Of a stretch of DNA of 64,000 bases, positions 30,663 to 42,187 are shown piece by piece. Source of the DNA: Tritrichomonas musculus. Lineage: Eukaryota; Parabasalia; Tritrichomonadida; Tritrichomonadidae. The translations under genes were made by a program, and so were the position numbers. The first letter of the stretch is position 1; the number at the start of each line of letters is the position of its first letter. The notes beneath the pieces are model-generated. The model had not been told where the DNA came from. It searched no databases and was given only the letters and a program-made list of their open reading frames with translations. Where the stretch lies: positions 2,480,001 to 2,544,000 of the forward strand of contig JAPFFF010000016.1 in assembly GCA_039105265.1 (NCBI GenBank), written 5' to 3'.

Positions 30663-32519
30663 ATGATTTCTTCTTCCAAAGATAAATCATCAGATGAAGA
30701 ATTCAATTTAAGTCAATATGGAAGATCCATTTTGATGGAAAATGAAATGAAAAGAGTTTCAATTGCAAGAAATAAAAATGAAACGATAGTTGTAAAGGAA
30801 ATCATTTCTGATAGTGATGAAATCAGATACTACGTCAGAAGAAAACTGGAAAATATAATTAAATGCCGTGATAACTCTTATGTGATAAAAACCAAAGGAA
30901 TAACAGACCGAGACTTTGATGGAAATCGTTCATTAAATACAATTTTCATAGAAGAATATGCAGCAAATGGTTCATTGGAAAATCTCGTTTTTAATGAATA
31001 CAAAAAAATAAATAATTCAACAAAAATGATAATCTTATATGGAATTGCAAAAGGGATGAAAGAAATTCATCAAGAAAATATTATCCATGGAAATCTTAAG
31101 CCATCCAATATCCTTCTCGATGAAAACAACTATCCCTTAATAAGTGATATAGGATATATAAAAGATTGCTCATATCTTGATAATGTTAATAAAGATGATT
31201 TATTATATTCAGCACCAGAAATCGTGCTAAGCAACGGTGAAATAGATTATTGCAAAAAATCAGACGTTTTTTCCTTTGGAATGCTGATTTATTTTATTCT
31301 AACTGGAAAGAAGCCATATGATGACTATCCAAATATGAATAACAACGATTTTATTAGATTTCTTTCTAGAAATGACTCTCTTAGGCTTCCTCCAGATGTT
31401 CCTTCATATTTTTGTTATTTGATTTCATTAATGTGGAAAAAGAATTCGACTGAGAGACCAAGTTTTAGTGATATTGTTAATTTATTCGATACTGGAATTG
31501 TTTTCCCTTCAATTCGTACGAATGCAAAAGAAATGAAGTTTTATACTGGATATGCAATTGAAGTTCAAGATTCATTTAGTATTGAAAGTGCCCAATCAAT
31601 GAAGAACTATTTTAAAAGTAGCCATAATGATAAATTGGCAACTGTAATTACATACTTGCTTGCTGATTTTTTTGATGATCCAATTTCTCAGAAAGAAATT
31701 GCGAAAAATTTCTATTTCGGAACCATATTTAAAAAAGATCAAAATAAAGCCTTTCTTTATTTCCAGAAATCAGCCAAACATGATAATGAAGCTCTTTTTT
31801 ATTTGGGACAATGCTATTTGAATGGTATTGGTTGCGAAAAAAACAAGAAAAAAGCTGACAATTATCTTGAAAAATCATCTCAAAATGGTTTTGAATTTGC
31901 AACAACTTTTCTTCAGGAAAAAGAAGAATTATCTAATGTCAATGATGAAAATGAACCTGTTGCTATTTTGATAGGATCTTATTCTGTCGGAAAAACGACA
32001 TTTTTAAAGAAATTCATTAATGAATATGATACAAGTTATTCGCCTATTACTCTTGAAATTTTGGATTATAAAATAGCATTTCTTAATGATGGAAACAAAT
32101 TGGCATTCCGCTTGAGAGATACATTGGCAATGGAAAGATTTAGTGATATCCTTCCTCTTTACTGCAGAGATGTATCAATTGCAATTGTCATGTTTGATCT
32201 GAGCGATAGATCAACTTTTGATAAAATTGATTGTTATATAGAGCAATTAAATAATAACTGTTATGATCCCAAAATTATTCTAATTGGAAATAAAGTTGAT
32301 AAAGGCGATGAACGTAATGTTGATACTGGTGATATAATTTCAAAATCTTTCCAATATCAGGCTGAATATGTTGAAATTTCAAGTAAAAATGGAACAAATA
32401 TGGACATTGCTAAAAATAAAATTGCAAATGCAATACAAACAGCATATAGACCAAGAATGCCACATGTAGAAAATGTTAAAATAATTAATACTCATGAAAA
32501 GAAGAAAAGTTTATGCTGA
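30663..32519 (+). CDS. Pseudokinase - Sel1 repeat - Ras/Rab-like GTPase fusion, 618 aa
   Basis: Three modules share one frame. Residues about 20-280 form a kinase fold: Lys45 in VVKEI, HGNLKPSN at 142 instead of HRD, SDIG at 161 instead of DFG, SAPEI, FSFGML and ERPSF. The HRD Asp is lost, so it is probably a pseudokinase. Residues about 340-415 hold Sel1-like TPR units (AFLYFQKSAKHDNEALFYLG, then QCYLNGIGCEKNKKKADNYL). Residues 432-595 are a small-GTPase domain: P-loop GSYSVGKT at 438, DTLAMERF at 486 in place of DTAGQERF, NKVD at 543, SSKNG at 573. The tail KKKSLC ends in one Cys that might be prenylated. The switch-II Gly and Gln are changed, so hydrolysis is likely slow. Sel1 plus pseudokinase is common in trichomonads; the attached GTPase is not familiar to me. 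Confidence 0.92.
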   Translation: MISSSKDKSSDEEFNLSQYGRSILMENEMKRVSIARNKNETIVVKEIISDSDEIRYYVRRKLENIIKCRDNSYVIKTKGITDRDFDGNRSLNTIFIEEYAANGSLENLVFNEYKKINNSTKMIILYGIAKGMKEIHQENIIHGNLKPSNILLDENNYPLISDIGYIKDCSYLDNVNKDDLLYSAPEIVLSNGEIDYCKKSDVFSFGMLIYFILTGKKPYDDYPNMNNNDFIRFLSRNDSLRLPPDVPSYFCYLISLMWKKNSTERPSFSDIVNLFDTGIVFPSIRTNAKEMKFYTGYAIEVQDSFSIESAQSMKNYFKSSHNDKLATVITYLLADFFDDPISQKEIAKNFYFGTIFKKDQNKAFLYFQKSAKHDNEALFYLGQCYLNGIGCEKNKKKADNYLEKSSQNGFEFATTFLQEKEELSNVNDENEPVAILIGSYSVGKTTFLKKFINEYDTSYSPITLEILDYKIAFLNDGNKLAFRLRDTLAMERFSDILPLYCRDVSIAIVMFDLSDRSTFDKIDCYIEQLNNNCYDPKIILIGNKVDKGDERNVDTGDIISKSFQYQAEYVEISSKNGTNMDIAKNKIANAIQTAYRPRMPHVENVKIINTHEKKKSLC

Positions 32520-32772
32520 TCTTTATTATTAAATAAAAAAACTTTTTTTAATCATATTTTTAAAAAAATTGATAATATTGTACCTTATATACAGATAAAC
32601 AAAACTTTGTTCATTCTTTATTTTACCAAAAAAAAAAAAAAAAAAAAGATATTTGCATATTTCAATCTATTCATTTGGTAATTCATTTAATTTGAACTGA
32701 ATCAATTCCACAAAAATCTTTAAATGAGTTTTTATTCAAATTATACCAATTATAAATATTAGTTTTTTTTTT

Positions 32773-35700
32773 TTAATAATCAAAAATAAGATTCAATTTT
32801 TCAGGTGTTCGTTCTTGATAAGTTTCGTGAAACATATGAATTGGGGTGACAATTCTATCGGCATCATCAAAACCTCGGACTATTGCTCTTAATATTTCTC
32901 TCGAATGATTTGCATATTTTCCTACAAAAAGTTTTATTTTTTCTTCATTTCTCCAAAAATCATGAATCCTATTTAGTGGGAAGAATTGTTCAACAATCAA
33001 AATGGCCTCTCCAATAGTAACTGGATATTTTGCATCTTTATAATCGTTTTCTGGATCAAATCGAATTCCAATATTCTTCATTCTTTTATTAAAACAATAC
33101 AAAAACGCCGTCCACACTTCACATGTCCAATTTCCCTGTTTAAGATTGAGATTCTCACGTATTGATTCTATTTCTGTTCCAACCAACTGATCTTTATGAT
33201 AATTAAAATTCGAAAAAGGAGATAATTTTGGTGAATCATCTGATGATATTATTTTTTCATCCTTTGATTCTGATTGAAGCAATCGAATAGGAAAACTATA
33301 ATCTTCTTCAATATAGTCATCTGAATAGTAGGTATCATCTTCAATGTTTTCATCATCTTTGTTATTTTCATCTTCTTTGTTATTTTCATTATCTTCATTT
33401 TTTGTTATAAACCTTTTACGCTTTTTATCTTTATCAGATAAAATATAAATATTAGCTGCATGTAAACCCATGATTTCTTTGATATCTGGATTTTCACCAT
33501 CTTGCTCATTAAAGATATTTTTATAATTTTCAAGTAAGTCAGTAATTGGAGCCATTTCAACAATATTAAGAGATCTGGCTAACATCGAGCAAGCAGAGAA
33601 GTTAAATATAGATTTCAAATCGATTTTTTTTGATAATTTTGAATTGAAATCGCGAAGAGATTTTTTTGAAATATTGAATAGTTCAGAAACCACAAAAAGT
33701 TCATTACTTGCTCTTCTTTTAAAATTGTTTATATCTTCTTCTAATTTATCCAAGATAATTGTTCCTTTTTCATCTTTTTCACATTTTTCACATCTTGGCG
33801 TTATTTTATAAGTATTCATAACTTCTGTAAGTTTCGTTATAGATGAATATAAGTATTTATGAAACTTGTTATCATATTTATTTTGTGGGACTAAACTTAA
33901 GAAATCATAATACTCATTTATTTGATCACTTAAAACATCAATATTCATCCTTTTAATAATATTATCACGTGCTTTTTTAATTGACATATCAATAAGCTTG
34001 GTGGCTTTAGAAATTGCTATTTTTTGTTCTTTTTTAATTTCATTCCTCATGTAATCAACAAATTTATCATTTTCTGATGAATCTTTTATGTTTTCTTGAT
34101 TTTTAAGCTCAAATTTAGACATTCCCACAATATCTTCATATAATTTTTCATTTACTTTATTTTTAATGCTTTCCAGCATCTTAAAGAATTCAGCATACCA
34201 ATTCATTTGCTTGCTTGAGATTGATGCATATAATGCATATATTATAACTTTTTCTGGAAGAAATGCAAATATAACAGGAATGTAAAATATCGAAATGTTA
34301 TTTTGTATCAGTTCTTTTTCCATTTCATCATTTTGTCCAATGAATTCTTCTATCAATAACTTATTTTGAGTATCTTCAAGATTTTCCATCAAAAGCCTCA
34401 AAAAAGATAAAGCACTAAAATAATGAAGCTTATTTGCAACTATCTTCATAATATCATTCATTATGAATGCATCACATATTAAATTTAAATGGTGCAATGA
34501 ATTTTTAGCTTCAGTTAAAAGAAGACATTCACAATTTTTATTGATCGTGTTTTCATCTGCTATTTTTATAATTTCCTCTCGAATAGATTTTGTGCCAAAA
34601 TCAAATTTTTTAATTTTTGCAATATTGAATTGCTTTGTAATTGAAGTTGCAATAACAGATGCAAACAAAACTGATGCAGGATTTAATAATACAAAAACTG
34701 CATTTTCGATTTTTGAAAGAAAATCTACTTTTTTATTATTGATCATATCATTTGAAATGTCTTTAGAATCTTTACCAATTTGTTTATTAATAGTTTTACC
34801 TGTTAATTCATCTATTTCTTCACTAGTAAACAATTTCATTAATGATTCTTTATTTTCATTAATCAAAGGAATAAATTGATTAATTGAAATTCGTATTGCT
34901 GCAAGTAAACAATTTAAAATTGCAATATTCAAATCTATTGGATTTTTGGAGAAGTAAAAAGAAGATTTGACTATTAATGAAATCGTTTCAATTTTAAATG
35001 GTTTATGTAAAATAAATGTGTCGTTTTTATCGATGCAACTCTTAATTAATTGAGCTATTTTATTACTTTTATATAAAATTGCTGTGATGGCAACTATATC
35101 TGCATTTGGATCATTCAATTGATTAAGATCATATGAATCTAAATCTGGCGTAAGAAAAGAGGCAATCTCTTTTAATTTTTCATTAATTGAATAAGAGATG
35201 CCTCTTAATGCTCCGATCTTTAATTTTATATCTTCATTCACGTCAAATGAAAAATTCATTTCTTTGTTTGGCTTATAATGTTGTGGTGAAAGGCGAATCC
35301 ATTCCCTTTTCATTCGCTCATATGACTTTTGATCAACTTTAAAAGGATAAAAAATTGGGTTTTCATCTGATCCAGAAATTTCTTTTTTTATTTGATCATA
35401 AATACTTCTTTAATAAATGAACTCATTGCTGGTGAACCTGGATTTACTTTTGTCATTTCATTTATTCTTATACTTGTAAATGAAAAACAAATGCTTTTGG
35501 AGTCTGTGCTTGATATAATTTCAATATTTTTATGTGGAGGCAATACAAAGTCAATAGTTTTTCTGCATGGATAAAGGCATTCAAGAGTATGAATAAATTC
35601 ATTTAAATCATCGTTCACTAATTTTTGGATAATATTCATATTGTTTTCATTAAATATTTCTCGACTTTTATTATATCTTTCAAGTAAACTATCACTCTTT

Positions 35701-36508
35701 TCAATTGATTCATATGAATTAAAAATCAAATAAAAATTATTAATATCTTCTTTTTTCAAACCAATGGTTTCACACAGATTTACTTCGTTTTCATTTAAAC
35801 AAACTTTGTTTTTTACATCGTCAATATCTATCTCTTTAATATTTTGATAAAAAGTGATGAGTTCTGTGACTTTATGGAATGAATTAGTTATATCTTTGTT
35901 TTTTATAACTGATTTGAATAAATTCATAAAAGAAAACAATACTTGAGGATTAATTTTTTCTGTGATTTCAGATGATACTTTCAAATCATAAATTCGATTA
36001 TATGAATCAATCAAATCAATCATACTGCCACTATAACATGAATCATTAAATATTAAAAAATCATTGTTTGGGAACTTCATTAATACTTTATATAATTCAA
36101 AATAACCGATTGCTGAATTTTTTTTATAAATCCAAGATTATCTAAAAATAAAATGACTGAAGAGTATTCGTTAATTGATATCATATTTTCGATCTTTTCT
36201 AATAAATCCTTAAAATCAGTATAATAATCAAAATCTATTTGGGAATGAAGATAAATTTGAAAAATATTTTCTATATCAATTTGAAAGTAATACTTGTTAT
36301 TCATACCATGAAAATTGTTATAATATTCTCCATTTCCATATGCAAGTATTTTAACATCATAAGATTTTGAGATATTAATAGCAAAATCTCTGATGAGAAT
36401 ACCGTTTGAAATCTGTTGATAACCAATTCCTGCTTTTTTATGTTGGGCTGGAGGATTTCCAATAACATCGATAAAAATATATCGCCTACTATCCAAATTA
36501 CTGAGCAT
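32773..36508 (-). pseudogene. Clan-CD (caspase/legumain-like) peptidase-related gene, frame-disrupted
   Basis: Three long consecutive frames (36508-36080, 36080-35388, 35387-32773) read as one protein of about 1240 aa if a base is added at each of two short runs: an A8 near 36118 and a TTT near 35401 (minus sense). The first part has the clan-CD core strand FIDVIGNPP and the Cys motif FLIFNDSCYSGSMIDL. The His-Gly that should precede it is replaced by ILFLDNLGF, so the His is missing. The remaining 1000 residues are helical, with one CEKCEKD zinc-like pair and an acidic Asn/Asp stretch; not recognised. Breaks this small in otherwise perfect frames may be assembly errors. Start ATG 36508. An inactive or atypical peptidase is likely. 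Confidence 0.7.
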
Positions 36509-36611
36509 GTATTTGAGAGACAACAAAAATTAAATTTTTTTTTCCGGAAAAAAAGCTGTATTCAATTTTTTAAACTTTTTGAAAAAAAATAATGAGTACG
36601 ATTGATCATAA

Positions 36612-36870
36612 AGTTATATACCGAAGAATACAATAATTGAAAAGTTTATCAAAAAAGGATTCAAAAGAGAACATAACTATCAAATTCATATTTGAGTTTT
36701 TCAAATCAACGTTTTCATAAATGAATTCAAGGTGATTAAATATGTCGAAGAGAGATATAATTGGAATGAAATCATGATCAAGAAGAATATTATATGATTT
36801 TAAATCTCGATGAATTAATGAATTTGAATGAATAGAATCATTACCTTGAAAAATTCTGTTTATTGTGTTT
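36612..36870 (-). pseudogene. Protein-kinase catalytic-loop remnant
   Basis: An open minus-strand stretch reads SLIHRDLKSYNILLDHDFIP and then IISLFD, the kinase HRD loop and a DFG-like site. It continues to TGA 36612 without recognisable C-lobe. The N-lobe is absent upstream. A decayed fragment of the TKL-like family. Confidence 0.65.
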
Positions 36871-37449
36871 AATATAAAAATTTCATTTAATATAAACTAG
36901 AAAAGCTGTCACAATGTTGCCAAATAGCCTCTTAAAAAGTTAAAATTATTGATAAATTGAAACATTTGTTTTTTATTATCTATTAATTTTTAATGATTAA
37001 TAAAATTGTCATAAGTGTGAAGTATGTTAATGATTAAAGAAATACATAAGTGTGAAATATGATCCAAATTTGAAAATGATGAAAGATATCATCTATATGA
37101 AAATATTATATAAAAAGTGCAGTTGCCACGATATTTTATATTGGTTAATAAGAAAAATTTTATAAATAACGAAATATGATTGAGTTTTTAGATATGAATG
37201 AAATTCAGTCAATTCAGAAACTAAAAAAAAGATTTTATTTAAGTATGTATATCTAGTGGTTTAGTATATTTTATATGAAAGATCAATTTTATAAAAATTT
37301 AAGAAAACAGTATTATTTTTTGTCAAAAGCTAGAAATGTTTTTATAAAATTTCAAAAGAGCGTCTTTAAAAGTTAGAATATTAATATATTAATGAATTTT
37401 GGAATTAATTAAATAATTTTTGCTTTATAAACATATTTCAAATGTAATA
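36871..37449. other. AT-rich spacer, no gene seen
   Basis: No coding or repeat signal up to the TIR element at 37452. Confidence 0.55.
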
Positions 37450-37451
37450 TA

Positions 37452-38569
37452 CCCTTACAAATTAACTGTCATTTTTTTTTGCGGAATAAACGTACGAGTA
37501 AACGTAAGAAGAAAATTTTGGAAAATTTTCTCACAAATAATATTACTTTCTCTCTCAAAATCTGACAATTCTTTTTATTACCATTGAATTTTTTTGAAAT
37601 AATTTTTTTTTTTATCAGAATTTTGACCGTTTATTATTGATTTTACATGTAAATGAGGTTTTTCTTTATATTTAACAAATATTTGGATAAAATCTTTGGG
37701 GATTTAAATCATTATATCCTATATTATTTAATGCCCAAGTTATAACGAATTTTGTTTTTTGAATCGTTAGCAATTTTTTTTTTTAATTAAAAATTCAAAT
37801 TAAATCCCAATATTTATAGTTATAATATAATTATAAATAATATTCAATTTATTTATACCATTTTTTTAATATAAATCTCATTATTCATCGACTTTTTCTA
37901 TATTTTTTTATTTAAAAAAAGCTAAAATTGGAATTTTTGAGTGATTATTATATAAAATTAAGATTCATACTTAAGTATTATACTTAAGTATTATCTATAA
38001 CGCACGTTGGAAGCACAAATTAATCAAATTATAGCGATTTTCAATCTTTTTAGAATAATATTAAAAAAAGCAAAAAGAGTCAAATAAAAAGCATAATAAG
38101 AGAATGATTATAAAGAATATGTTTAGTAAAAACCATAAAATTAAAAAGAATCGAAAAAAATAAATATCGTCATCGAATAATCTTTCAAATTTGAATCAAC
38201 AACGAATTGAGATCATCTATACACTTAGGAACTGTAATAATATTTTGGTCTCGATGTTTCAGAAGCAAGATTTAAGTAGAAATTGAGCAAAGGAACTTGT
38301 ATAAAAAAATAGGTGAATTTTATGATTTACGATCACTCTTTCAAAATTAGATTATATTCACTTTTTCATAAAAAATAAGATTTTCTTATAAAGCATATTT
38401 CTTTCTAATAAAATCTAAAAGATTACTAATTATCTGTTAAAAAATATATGTTTTGTAAATGACAATTCTTTTTTGAATTGAGTTTATTCAAAAAAAAAAT
38501 TTAAAAATTTTAAATGAAAATTTTACGTACGTTTATTCCGCAAAAAAAATGACAGTTAATTTGTAAGGG
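37452..38569. mobile_element. Non-autonomous TIR element with TA target duplication, 1118 bp
   Basis: The first 44-45 bp (CCCTTACAAATTAACTGTCA, poly-T, GCGGAATAAACGTACG) recur as the exact inverse at 38526-38569, differing only in the length of the T run. Both ends are flanked by TA (37450-37451, 38570-38571), the signature of the Tc1/mariner superfamily. The 1-kb interior has stops in all frames and no transposase residue. It is distinct in sequence from both the mariner at 7.1 kb and the CAGT-ended element at 39 kb. Confidence 0.85.
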
Positions 38570-38609
38570 TAATATCAGAAAAGAATGAAAAAAATTTTAA
38601 ATGTTTTTA

Positions 38610-38678
38610 ATGGGGGCTTCGTCCCCATAACGACCAATCTTTTACGGGGCTGGTTCCAGCCCCGCAAAAGATTGATCG
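38610..38678. other. Two adjacent GC-rich hairpins
   Basis: ATGGGG-GCTTCGT-CCCCAT (38610-38628) is a short hairpin. At 38631-38678 a near-perfect palindrome pairs CAATCTTTTACGGGGCTGG with its inverse, giving a stem of about 21 bp around GGTTCC. Both lie in otherwise 15-20% G+C DNA, 40 bp outside the TIR element. Could encode a structured RNA or be a palindromic repeat; function unknown. Confidence 0.7.
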
Positions 38679-39047
38679 CTAAAAAAAGTGATTTTTAACA
38701 TTTCAAGGTAATTGATAAATCCAAAAAATAACCCTTTCAAATGCTCACAAAAAATTCATGAAATAAAAATATTTATCGCAAGAATAACTTCATAAGAAAT
38801 AATTATATGATTAATTATTATTTGAAAAACAGTTAAATAAATAAAATATTAAATTATTAGTTTGGAAACATTTAATTTAACAGAAAAAATAAAATAATAT
38901 TTATGATATTTCCAGATAAAAGTTAGCATAATATTATTTTGAGCTGATTAATTTATTATTGGATACAAAATATATCATAAGGACTATTTTTTAAAAGATT
39001 TAAATCAGTGCAATATCGAACTTTGAAAAATTTTATACTATTTAATA
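38679..39047. other. AT-rich spacer, no gene seen
   Basis: Short AT-rich stretch between two TIR elements. Confidence 0.55.
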
Positions 39048-39049
39048 TA

Positions 39050-40772
39050 CAGTAGTGTTTTTAATATGGTAACGGTATTTAAAGTGGTAACGCTTTTTTT
39101 TAGAAAAAAAAAATTTAAAAATACAAAATTTAATTTTTTTCAACATAAAACAGAGTTTATTTAAATTAAATTATATAATAATATTTACCATCATTTATAT
39201 GATATTAATCACAAGGTTGTGCATCTATCTGTCTCAAATCACCAAAGTTTTTCGTCAACCAATTAAAAAAGTTAAAATCAAATTACTTCATTACCTTTTT
39301 AAAATTTTGGATATTTTCTTATATAATTAGTTTAGTATCTATTTATCATTCACAATTTTTTCATCATTTAATTATAAATGATAAATACTTTCTTTTGAAA
39401 AATAAAAATTATTTAAAAAATGTAACCATTTTCATAAGTGTTTATACAAAATAAAAAATACTTCTGAGTGCTTTTGATTATTTCCTTAAATCCTTTTTAT
39501 ATTTGATTGTATATTAGAAGATTATGATTATAATACTATACTATTTATTATTAACTCAAGCATAATGCTTTTTATAGTTAAAATGAATATGCTTTGAATG
39601 GCTCAAAATAAATTGAATTATAACCTAAATTAGAGGATTGATCAATTTATCTTTATTATATAAATATGTAGTTTATTGCACTATATTATTAAAATAATAA
39701 CATAAAAGTAATAATCTAGACTAGAAGTTTCCAATTCTTATAATGATCTCAAAAATAGAAAAATACAATGTTGTAAGCAAAAAAATTTCGTAATTTTTCT
39801 CTTTCTCACCAAAAAGAATCAAAAGGATGTAATATCGAATTTTAGTTCGATATTTTATCAATTCAATGATTTTGATAATAAAAAACGAAGAATTATCTAA
39901 TGATTATAATATGATTATTTTTTCCTTAAAAAGCGAATTTGAAAAAGTATCAATGAAATTTATTAATGAAATAAATATTTATATAAAATGCTGAAACATA
40001 AGAGATAAAAATTGTCTAAAAAAAACAAAATTTGAATATTTGTTTTGCTGTTCGTTTATAATTTTTGGACGTTTATCAATTGATGAAGATAAACCATTAT
40101 CTTGTGCAAAACATATTATCTTATTGCATTATATCAATATATAAATATGTTTTAATAGTTTTTAACTAATTTTTAATTTGTATTTTCCGTAATCTGTTAT
40201 GTTGTCGGGATAAAGATAGCACAAAATTGAAAGATGATGAAAAAGTTCTCTCAATAAGTCTCAGAATGAAAATCAACTCTGACTTCTAATAAGTTAAATA
40301 CATCTTTAAATGCAAATATGTTTTTATAAATATTATTTATAAATAACAACATTTTAAAGATAAATGAATCAATTCTTTATCATGAAAAGTAAACGGTCAC
40401 CAAAAAAATAAAGATATACTCGTTTTTATAGTCAATAATTTTATTTTTACAAATTTAACTAATAATTATTAATATTCCCATAATATATAATATGTTTATA
40501 TTCTTAAATAAAATATTACTTTGATGTACATGTTTATAGTCATACTTTAATTTTTTTCATTGATTGACGAAAAACTTTGGTGATTTGAGACAGATAGATG
40601 CACAACCTTGTGATTAATATCATATAAATGATGGTAAATATTATTATATAATTTAATTTAAATAAACTCTGTTTTATGTTGAAAAAAATTAAATTTTGTA
40701 TTTTTAAATTTTTTTTTTCTAAAAAAAAGCGTTACCACTTTAAATACCGTTACCATATTAAAAACACTACTG
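39050..40772. mobile_element. Tc1-like non-autonomous element with long TIRs, 1723 bp
   Basis: Inverted repeats of about 220 bp (39050-39270 and 40551-40772) begin CAGTAGTGTTTTTAATATGG and end with its inverse, each bordered by TA (39048-39049, 40773-40774). CAGT ends and a TA duplication fit the Tc1 branch. Near each tip GGTAACG occurs twice (ATGGTAACGG, GTGGTAACGC), like the paired transposase-binding sites of long-TIR (IR/DR) Tc1 elements. The two arms are almost identical, so insertion or gene conversion is recent. The 1.3-kb centre has no coding capacity. Confidence 0.88.
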
Positions 40773-40794
40773 TATATTAAAAAAAAATTGATTT

Positions 40795-42029
40795 TTACAC
40801 TTCAATGCGATGAATAAAGAAAGTCATTTTAGTTAAATGGAATTCACGATGCATTTCAATTTTATTATTATCAATAAACGATCCTTTAAATGGAATTACT
40901 TGTTTATTACCAGATACAACGTTATTGCAGTTACCAACAGCCAATCCTTCTCTTGCCAAATCGATATAAAAATCACGGAATTTGTGTGTAACTGTATATG
41001 TAACTTGTGCTGGATACAAAACGTATGATTCAACGTATTGATCGAACACTTTTGTATTGAATTTGTAAGCTTCGTTTGGATATGAATTTTTATATTGTTG
41101 ATCGGTTTCATCACCAATTCAATTTTTGAGGTTTTTGAAAACGATTTTTACATATGTAATCCACTCTAATGTTACATTAGCAAAAACGATATCATAAACA
41201 GCTGTACTTGAACCAGGCCAAGAAGATTCTTCATAAAGAACCAAGATGTTTCCATTTTTATCGATATCGAAAGTTGAATAAGTAGAAGCTTCCAATTGTA
41301 AAGATCTTTTATGAGGCCAAGTTTTACCTTCATCATAACTAACCATTAAAGTAACATTTTTACGACTATTTTTATTATATGCAATAGAATGAATGAGTCT
41401 ATCTTTCTCATAACCGTCAATAACCGAAGTATATCTTTTGATTTCGCCTTTGCAACCTGGATCAATTACATCGGGCATATAATCAGCCCAATCCCAATGT
41501 GAACCAAGACTATCTGTCATAGCGAATTTTCGCGTTTGTGGTTGTCGAATACTAAGTAATAATGAAACGTTGTTTAATTCGACAAGCTCCGCTTCGTTTG
41601 AATTTGTAAAAGGAAAATCGATGAAGGCAGACCAAGTTTCACCAAAATCATTTGTATAAGGAAAATAATTTCTTTCTTTGTTTTCATGATCTTTAACTAA
41701 TAATGCAAATGCAAGAAGACCTTCTCGTCCAGTGTTTGTAGTCCCGCACTGGACGATACAAAAATTGCCTTCCAATTTTTTCTTTTATCGTCACATTCAG
41801 TACACAAAACAGAGTAGATAAAATGTGTAATATCATGCTTATCTTCCCATGCAATGCCGTTATCTTTACTACGTGAAAAATAAATGTGTTGTGGGTCAGT
41901 TGGTGATGAAGCTCCAGAGCCAAAGTAGCCTTTGTCACCTATCCATAATACAAGTAGTATTAAATCTAATTTTATCCTCATAAATAAAATATAAAAATGG
42001 AAATAAATAATGATTTTTTGTTTGTTCAA
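40795..42029 (-). pseudogene. Sialidase (neuraminidase) fossil, GH33-like
   Basis: The minus strand carries sialidase sequence over 1.2 kb. Asp-box motifs (S/T-x-D-x-G-x-T/S-W) are seen as TNDFGETW and SYDEGKTW, and a weaker one near the start. Regions resembling the beta-propeller sheets and the ESSWPGSSTAVYDI segment follow in the expected order. The copy is broken at a few places and its beginning seems incomplete. Its 3' end lies only 22 bp from the Tc1-like element. The family cleaves sialic acid from host glycans and trichomonads keep active members, so this is a lost paralogue. Confidence 0.8.
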
Positions 42030-42187
42030 AAAATGATATAATTAAAATACAAATATTAATTATATTAATTAAAAAAAAAATCATTAATTACAAATGCACA
42101 TTAATTTGAATACTTTTATGTAAATGACTTAATATATCATGAAACAAAATGAATAGTTTCTCATGAAATATTTGGGCTATTATTTTG

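Noticed and set aside
37452-40772. Polinton/Maverick ends, common in trichomonads
   Set aside because: TA target duplications and lack of capsid, polymerase or integrase sequence fit Tc1/mariner-type elements instead.
41693-41938. Alternative frames within the sialidase fossil
   Set aside because: Antisense-independent shadows of the fossil's own frames; no separate gene.
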